Shown here: positions 58,195-64,000 of the stretch, in pieces
How positions within the stretch are numbered: the stretch's first letter is position 1
How the letters are laid out: every line of letters begins with the position of its first letter
DNA from: Omphalotus guepiniiformis
Taxonomy: Eukaryota; Basidiomycota; Agaricomycetes; Agaricales; Omphalotaceae
Reading direction: 5' to 3'
Length of the DNA: 64,000 bases
Assembly (NCBI GenBank): GCA_028554645.1
Contig: JAQOOI010000064.1
Location: forward strand, 930,001 to 994,000
The notes under the pieces: model-generated
The model's database searches: none
What the model was told of the DNA's origin: nothing
Seen by the model: only the letters and a program-made list of their open reading frames with translations
Program-made: the position numbers and the translations under genes

Positions 58195-58444
58195 ACAATT
58201 ATATAGACATTATAATAATATGTACAAGATTATATATTATTTTAAGAGGGCAGAGATTTAGAGGAAACTTGGAGGGGAAAGGCAAGATCCGAGATGGATA
58301 TGCCCATTTGGGAAGGTGGGTACCGGAATACCGGTGAGAAGACCTTGCCGCAGTTGCCGATGGATCTGCTCAGATCCTTTTCCCGATATAGACAGTACCA
58401 GATATGGAAGGACAACGCAAGTGCCGCGGCAACTCAGCCAGAGA
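58195..58444. promoter_or_regulatory. shared promoter region of the TEA factor and VPS23 genes
   Basis: About 250 bp between divergent coding starts, with an AT-rich stretch (58198-58245) containing TATATAG-, TATATAT- and ATTATTT-like runs. Could carry TATA elements for either gene. A 5' exon of the TEA gene may also lie here. Confidence 0.35.
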
Positions 58445-59737
58445 ATGTCGTTGACCGCAAAGTGGCTCAGACAGAACACAGCCAGCTACAACGACAGCGA
58501 GCTCGTCTTCACTCACACTAACGCTGCTCTCGATAGATTCGTCGCTCTCAGGCCAAAGGCAGACGTTTACACCTACGATGATGGTCGCACTCAACTTTTG
58601 CTTTGTCTTCATGGTCTTCTTCCTATTTCTTACAGGAATGCTTCCTACAACATACCTGTAGCCATCTGGGTACCAAGAGACTATCCTAAATCTCCTCCTA
58701 TCGTATATGTCGTTCCTACAGCGGACATGCTCGTTAGGCCAGGCAGATATATGCATCTCGATGGCAGGTGCAACATCGAGTACGTCCAGAGCTGGCAGCG
58801 GAAGTCAGAGACGTGCAACCTCACCGCCCTGATTGAGGCCATGCAGCTTCATTTCTCGAGGGAGCCGCCAGTCTATTCGAAACCAAAGGACAGCAATCCT
58901 CCTATCTTACCACCAAAGCCGGTTTCCCCAGCTCCTCAGCCCGAGCCACCTCAGTATCATCCTTGGTCGGTTCCTCCTCCTCCTCCTCCACCACCACCAC
59001 CACCGCCACCGCCACCGCCTCCTCTTATTGCACCATCTGTTCCCAATCTTCTTGACGAAGAAGTACCAGTTGCAGGTCCTTCTTCAGCTCCTCCATCAAC
59101 TACACCTCCCCCACCTCCTCGTCCACTCAATCCAGAACTCCTCAATCTTCACAATCAAGTACATCTAAAATTCACATCTGAACTCACTTCTCTCGTCCAG
59201 GCGCTCGATCTTGATGCGCAGCGTCTTCGTGCACATCAAGCCGATCTCCTTGCTGGTGAACCAGCAATTCGTGACGAGATGGCGCGCTTAGAAGCTGTCA
59301 GGGATGTATGTCGTGCTGTTGCCGCTAGACTCAGGGTCTCTGTCCAGGCTGCCGAGCACAATGTGTCAGAATTGAGGAGGAAAGGTGACCCTGAGGTGGA
59401 TGAACTCGTCTGCGGTCCTACTATCGTGCATAATCAGTGTGTCTATAACTCGTATTGTTCCATCACATTTCACTCATGCACTCTATATAGACTTATCAAC
59501 CTCGTTGCAGAAGATAATGCCATCGAAGACACCATCTATCACCTTCATCGTGCTCTCAATTCAGGCCGTATAGATCTCGAGCGATTTTTGAGGGTCAGTC
59601 CCTCCAACTCAAAAATCTTGCCTTCTTACCCATCCCCGTAACAGACAACTCGTGTATTAGCTGAAGAGCAATTCATGAAACGTGCACTAATAGAAAAGAT
59701 CCAAGCTGGCTTGCCTCTCGGCTCAGCTTGGGTCTGA
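58445..59737 (+). CDS. VPS23: ESCRT-I subunit Vps23/TSG101
   Basis: Endosomal sorting complex subunit that recognises ubiquitinated cargo through its UEV domain. The UEV domain begins MSLTAKWLRQNTASYNDSELVF and has YTYDDGRTQLLLCLHGLLPISYRNASYNIPVAIWVPRDYPKSPPIVYVVPTADMLVRPGRYMHLDGRCNIEYVQSWQ. A Pro-rich linker with a long homopolymeric Pro tract follows (about 58971-59024). The stalk coiled coil (LNLHNQVHLKFTSELTSLVQALDLDAQRL) comes next, then the steadiness box: LINLVAEDNAIEDTIYHLHRALNSGRIDLERFLR and TTRVLAEEQFMKRALIEKIQAGL. Introns at about 59438-59491 and 59594-59643 are GT-AG. The upstream frame opens at 58316 but without an ATG. Confidence 0.93.
58965..59024 (+). repeat. CCN repeat coding for a poly-proline tract in VPS23
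   Basis: Imperfect run of CCT, CCA, CCG and CCC codons (about 18 Pro). Length of such runs is prone to change. It lies in the usual proline-rich linker between UEV domain and coiled coil. Confidence 0.8.
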
Positions 59738-62066
59738 ACCCCATATCCTTCGGCTTCTTTCGGCTCTTCGGGTTTGCTCGGCTTTTCGATCGTATTACGG
59801 TGACCGCGCTCGAGATCTTGCAGATACGACGGCCCGCTCTTCCAAGTTCCACACAATGCGGCGGTGTGTCCCGCCCCCATTTTTTGAGGGTTGGCTTATT
59901 GTTTTTTTCAAGCGTCAGCCTAATAGATCCCTTTTAGTTAGGTTCGCTTCTGCGTACTTCTTTCGCCTTTCACTGTCATTCCACCTTCTCCGTTTCAAGG
60001 CTGCAGCCGCCGCCGCTCTCATCTGGCCCACTTGTCACCCACAATTACCACAATCGATAATCTGCTAGCTAGCATGCTCAATGCCATTACTCAAAATTCA
60101 TCATCTCACGCAATTATGCGATGTCAACAAGCTGGGAAACTCTAATATAAGTTCAAGTGTCGCTGCTGGGTGGCAATCAATTGTTACTCACTCAAGCCAC
60201 CTCATGTGCTACGTCCGGCTGATTTGACAGCAAGCTTGAAAGGGTTTTTGTCTGATTGTGTGCGTCATTCAACCTGGATCTTCTGATTCAATAGAAGGGG
60301 GGATCTTTTGGCTCTTCTCAGGCTATGTACTGTCCCGAGCTTGATACACTCGGAGGCAGTAAAGCCTTTCCCACTCTTCCTCGATGGAATTCTTGCCTTT
60401 TTCGTCGTCCTTCTTTCAACTTCCCTTATCCTGTTCCTATGCTTTTTCTGTTCCCATCGAACATTCCGTTCAATCCAACGAAAACAAGGGTATCACCCCG
60501 CTTTCACTTCACTTCTCAACCATTCATACCGCTTCTCTTTGTGTTGACCTTCTAGCATCCTCCAGCGTCGGCACCGACGAAATACCGTGGCGACCTTCTA
60601 ACGATGTTTTCTACTAGACATTCGAGTGACAGCTATGTGGAAGGAGCGTTCCTTGAGCACACGATGAAAGTCCTCGGTTATGTTGTTGTATCAGTATCAA
60701 GTTGACATCCGAATCGCAAGGACACAAAATATGACACTAATCTAAGAGTCTAACGAGGACGCTGTCGGACCCGTGTTCCGTTTTCGGACAGTCAGACTGC
60801 TTTCCTTCTGTTTTCCCAGTATACATAGACGCATGTGGCGCTGTGCATTGCCTCGCTATGGGGTAGTACCTGATCCCTTGACTATCAATCACCCTACTCT
60901 TGTTCCGTGCCTTGTCAGGAGTCGGGTGTGTCCTTCGCAACCAACAGATGGTCTTGTGACACTGGATCCTGTCAAAGCGCGTATTGACGATCCCTCATTG
61001 CATGCATGATATCCTTGCATTTCTCTGCAACCTCGAGCTTGAGCTCAGTTGATTATAATTAAAATTCTCCTTGCCGTGAATTCATTCCGTCTTACACTGT
61101 GCTCAGCTTTCTTCTCCCAAGTCCTTATAGGCGCTCTGGGAAAATGCCTACTGTATGTATCATGATCCTGATCAAGGTCCAAAAACAGACGCCGTAGTTG
61201 GAACTCGGTATTCGGACCTCTTTCCGGCTTGTGTGTGCTAATGAGTTACAGTCAACCTTGGCTTGCTGTGTGTAGCACCATGAGTCCACAGCGATTGTAT
61301 TGTATCGCTCACTGTATGATTCATAAAATGGCATTTTTAGCTACTCCCTTTACTCACAACATTGCGAATCTATCAGTCACAGACCGTAGTCATCGCACTA
61401 CATACGCTACGCGGACCTGATCCCGAGTAAGTTGGTCTTGTTCCGTTGGGGTCTTCGGCTGCACGATCGTGAGTGGCGAAAACATATACAATTATGGACA
61501 TTTCGAGCCCAAGGCGGGTCAGCAGGAACGATGGATGCAGTCAACGTGCTACCTCAAATGCAGCATTTGCCGCATATCAACATCGGCTCTGGAGGTAACA
61601 AGAAAGTATCCATGATCGGACTCAAGACGAGTCAAAGGATCAGAGGCATCTTTGCGCATTGAGCTGTCGAACACAATTCAAGATATCAAGACTTGTATGT
61701 TCACATGTCGAGCCTGTGCGCTGAGTTCTCGTCGGAGGCAAGTCCAAATAGTGTCAGACAAATACCACGATTAGTACAATAGTCTACAGCGATTAAATAC
61801 AAACCAGAGAAAACAAAACTCGCCGCAAACAAGTGAAAAAATTGACGTTATGTACATAATTACAGAGGACATAGCCCGTAATCAAAATGAGAAAAGCACT
61901 ACTGTGATGAGTTAACTTAAAGCATCTCGGATAGGCTTCATCCAAAGGGCATAATAAGATACGCCGGAAGACTGAAGCAGAAGGATTAGCCGACGCGACT
62001 CATATCAATGACCTCAACGACTAGACTTACTAGCGAACATTAACGCGCATAAGACGCAACATGTGT
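59738..62066. other. intergenic region, about 2.3 kb
   Basis: Between converging VPS23 and the Src1-type gene. Several short frames (60308-60617 in overlapping frames, 61432-61662) are pyrimidine-rich or have no motif. I support no gene or RNA here. Confidence 0.4.
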
Positions 62067-64000
62067 TCAGTTTATGTCCTCTGTGTCGATGGCCACTGAA
62101 GATGGACTTTGCGGCGCCGAGCCGATCTGCCTCGTATCAAACGTGCTGCCGGCACTCCCTACCCATCTCCAAACCCTCAACTCGTCACCGCCTTCTACTT
62201 CTTCCATGTTTGCTCTTACGTTCGCGTTCCCTTCGACTACTTTCTCGACCCTTTCCCAAAGTCTTTTGCGCATGGCAACGGAATGTTCATCCTGTAGAAC
62301 CAGGTCTCTGAGTTGGATCGAGGACAAGTAGGGATGCGGAGCAGTGACAGGATCTATGTGATGCGCCAGCTCCTGATGTCGTAAAGTGTCAAGTGCAATT
62401 TGGACCAACCCACCAACGCGCTGTGTTTCGAGCTTTTGTTTAGCACGACGTGTACGATTGAAACGTAAGGTCAGTATCAAGACAACGAGGCCTAGTTTGC
62501 CAATAAGTGATTATTGTAAAGAGTGGATCTTTAGCACGCCGCTTAGAGCTTTAGGTCAGAAACACTCACCAAGCACTGTTGACCGCCATTCAGTCCACAA
62601 GTTCCTGGATTTCACGGTGACTTGGCAACTCCATGAGAGCGTCGGAGATTTATGGGCAAGATAACGTTCGCCGCTAGTGATCAGGACTCTATGAGTCTCG
62701 GGGATGGTTACGATGACACGCAAGACGTACTTTACATCCTCGCCAATAAGTATGCCACCCCACTGGGCAAGTTGTTGAACAGCCTCGTTGAATAGGTCGT
62801 CGAAGTTAGGCAATGTACGATGCGGCTGTGGAAAAAATAAAAAAGCATTTGCCCATCAGTCAATACTCAACAAATAGCAACGAGTTGATAAGACGCTGAG
62901 CACAACACAAGCAGTATCCAAAAATCACTCACATCAGCACCCTGCCGCATAGTTTCCTTCAATTCATGCAGCTGCATGCCCCATCTTCTTGCTTCGCCTC
63001 CATCCTCGTCCGAAACAGGCAGCCCAGTATCCCCACTGCAGAGCCGTTCGCCTCGATGCTGTCCAAGTAAAGATTCAATACCCTTTCCCAAGGCACCAAT
63101 ATGTCGTTTCCTTCTAGGATCTTCCACACAACTTGGAGGGAGTGCCACACTGCCAAAGCCGGGCAGCCCATCCGTCAGTTCTGAAATAACCTTCCAGGCC
63201 ATGTCCACAGGGGATAAGGAAACCGACAATGTCACATTGGTAGGGTCGCTTGTGGGTGGCAAGAACGATAGAAGGAGAGGGGACTGGAGAACGTAGGCCT
63301 TCTCGCAAGTTACCGCGTGCCCGGAACAGACAGCGTGCTCCGGACAAGGAGTACAGGAATCCGGATAAAATGGATTCAGAAGTGGTGGAGGACACGCTGG
63401 CGACTCATTGACTTGGGTCAAATCGTAGAGGGTGGTTCTATTTAAGGTATTGCATTCCATGGTATGCGCGCGTACAGATCTGACCTCGTCCAAAATGCTA
63501 TTTGTATCGCTTCCAGTGTCGCAATACCCTATTGAAGCTGACACCGTCTTGTAATCGTAGATTGCGTAAGAAAGAAGACCGGCCACCAATAAGGTCAAGA
63601 AACGAGCAAATAGTGAGGCTGATTTAGGCTCCTCCAGAGTAGATTCGCGCCTCTCGATAACTTGGCCACTTAGACGCTGCTGAATGGCTACATTCTGGGC
63701 GTCTTCGTCACTCTGGTCGGCGTGTGCTGGTGCCTCATCTATAAACTCTTCTTCTTTCAGTTCGTCAATTACATCGATTGTATCAAGTCCCACGGAGTGA
63801 GTATCAGGTGCTAGCTCGCCTTCTTCATCAGGGTCTTCTTGTTTAAAGGTACGGGTGGGAGGGGAGTACGGAGTCGAAACGAAGTTGAAGCGCGCAGATT
63901 GCCGTGCTGGAGTTGAACCAAGCATAGGAAGCTCAGGTTCGAAGTTTGATTGAGGTGGGGATAGAATTGGCACATGTGATGCCTTCGAAGGTGAAGACGA
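62067..64000 (-). CDS. Src1/Heh1/Man1-type inner nuclear membrane protein (N-terminus outside window)
   Basis: Inner nuclear membrane protein of the LEM/HeH family, which tethers chromatin and links to ESCRT-III. The visible part has an acidic disordered N-terminal region, a membrane helix (LFARFLTLLVAGLLSYAIY), a luminal Cys-rich part (GYCDTGSD..., CPPPLLNPFYPDSCTPCPEHAVCSGHAVTCEKAYVL, PSCVEDPRRKRHIG) and CSGD. A later exon gives the MAN1 winged-helix-like C-terminal domain (IQLRDLVLQDEHSVAMRKRLWERVEKVVEGNANVRANMEEVEGGDELRVWRWVG), ending at 62067. A second hydrophobic segment lies before the C-terminal domain (LGECF...VLILTLRF). The frame is open to base 64000, so the HeH/SAP end is to the right. 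Confidence 0.9.

Noticed and set aside
60308..60617. Three overlapping plus-strand frames of 76-79 codons
   Set aside because: Open in several frames at once because the stretch is pyrimidine-rich and low in stop codons; no conserved-looking peptide in any frame.
1..64000. tRNA genes, rRNA, CRISPR arrays, telomeric repeats, viral insertions
   Set aside because: I looked for T-loop motifs, regular spacer arrays, repeated telomere units and reverse transcriptase or capsid motifs and saw none that would hold up; a tRNA search program would be needed to exclude tRNAs fully.

Overview
The window is a stretch of nuclear chromosome from a filamentous basidiomycete, most likely an Agaricomycete. Evidence: nearly every gene is cut by several introns of about 45-65 nt with CTRAY-like branch points; genes are packed on both strands with short gaps; and the products (cell-wall 1,3-beta-glucan synthase, a fungal-type glycerol-3-phosphate acyltransferase, a TEA/ATTS transcription factor, Noc3, Vps23, a Src1/Man1-type nuclear membrane protein) are fungal. 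I see no integrated virus, transposon, rRNA, tRNA or CRISPR array that I can support.

Layout, left to right: the 3' end of an FKS1-type glucan synthase (1-2065 +); a coiled-coil protein (2691-4709 -); an FHIP/RAI16-like protein (5270-8705 +); a DNAJC9-type J protein (8845-9965 -); a dolichyl-diphosphatase-like PAP2 protein (10104-10776 -); an intron-rich UPF0658-like Golgi membrane protein (11115-13143 -); a SET-domain lysine methyltransferase (13383-14945 -) divergent from an SDR oxidoreductase (15229-16373 +); a large disordered nuclear protein with a PP1-docking-like motif (16682-20311 -); a CCCH zinc-finger protein (20802-22705 -); Gir2/RWDD1 (23642-24695 -) divergent from mitoribosomal bS21m (24736-25374 +); a fungal orphan (26881-28637 +); a transcriptional cyclin (29106-30412 -); eIF2B-alpha (32556-34020 -); an intronless orphan (35507-36145 +); methionine aminopeptidase 1 (36719-38628 +); a GPAT (39028-41767 -); an XMAP215/Stu2 microtubule polymerase with apparently five TOG modules (42008-49228 -); a NEPRO-like nucleolar protein (49447-50559 +) and Noc3 (50896-53795 +) in tandem; a TEA/ATTS factor (56098-58194 -) divergent from Vps23/TSG101 (58445-59737 +); and the C-terminal part of a Src1/Heh1/Man1 protein (62067-64000 -). 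These are mostly housekeeping genes (translation, secretion, nucleolus, cytoskeleton, wall); they do not form a pathway cluster, but several divergent pairs share promoters of 40-280 bp.

The most unusual signal is in the gene structures. Conserved protein motifs can only be recovered by assuming non-standard splicing at several places: a 2-nt micro-exon in the aminopeptidase gene, two introns that appear to end in AC instead of AG (aminopeptidase and GPAT), two GC-AG introns (J protein and SDR), and a 51-bp in-frame segment bounded by a 15-bp direct repeat in the disordered nuclear protein. Four of these six segments are bounded by perfect 6-15 bp direct repeats, one copy at each splice site, which suggests intron gain by duplication of the flanking exon sequence. 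All exon borders were read by eye from conserved motifs and reading frames; homology calls are from recognition of family motifs, not from searches.
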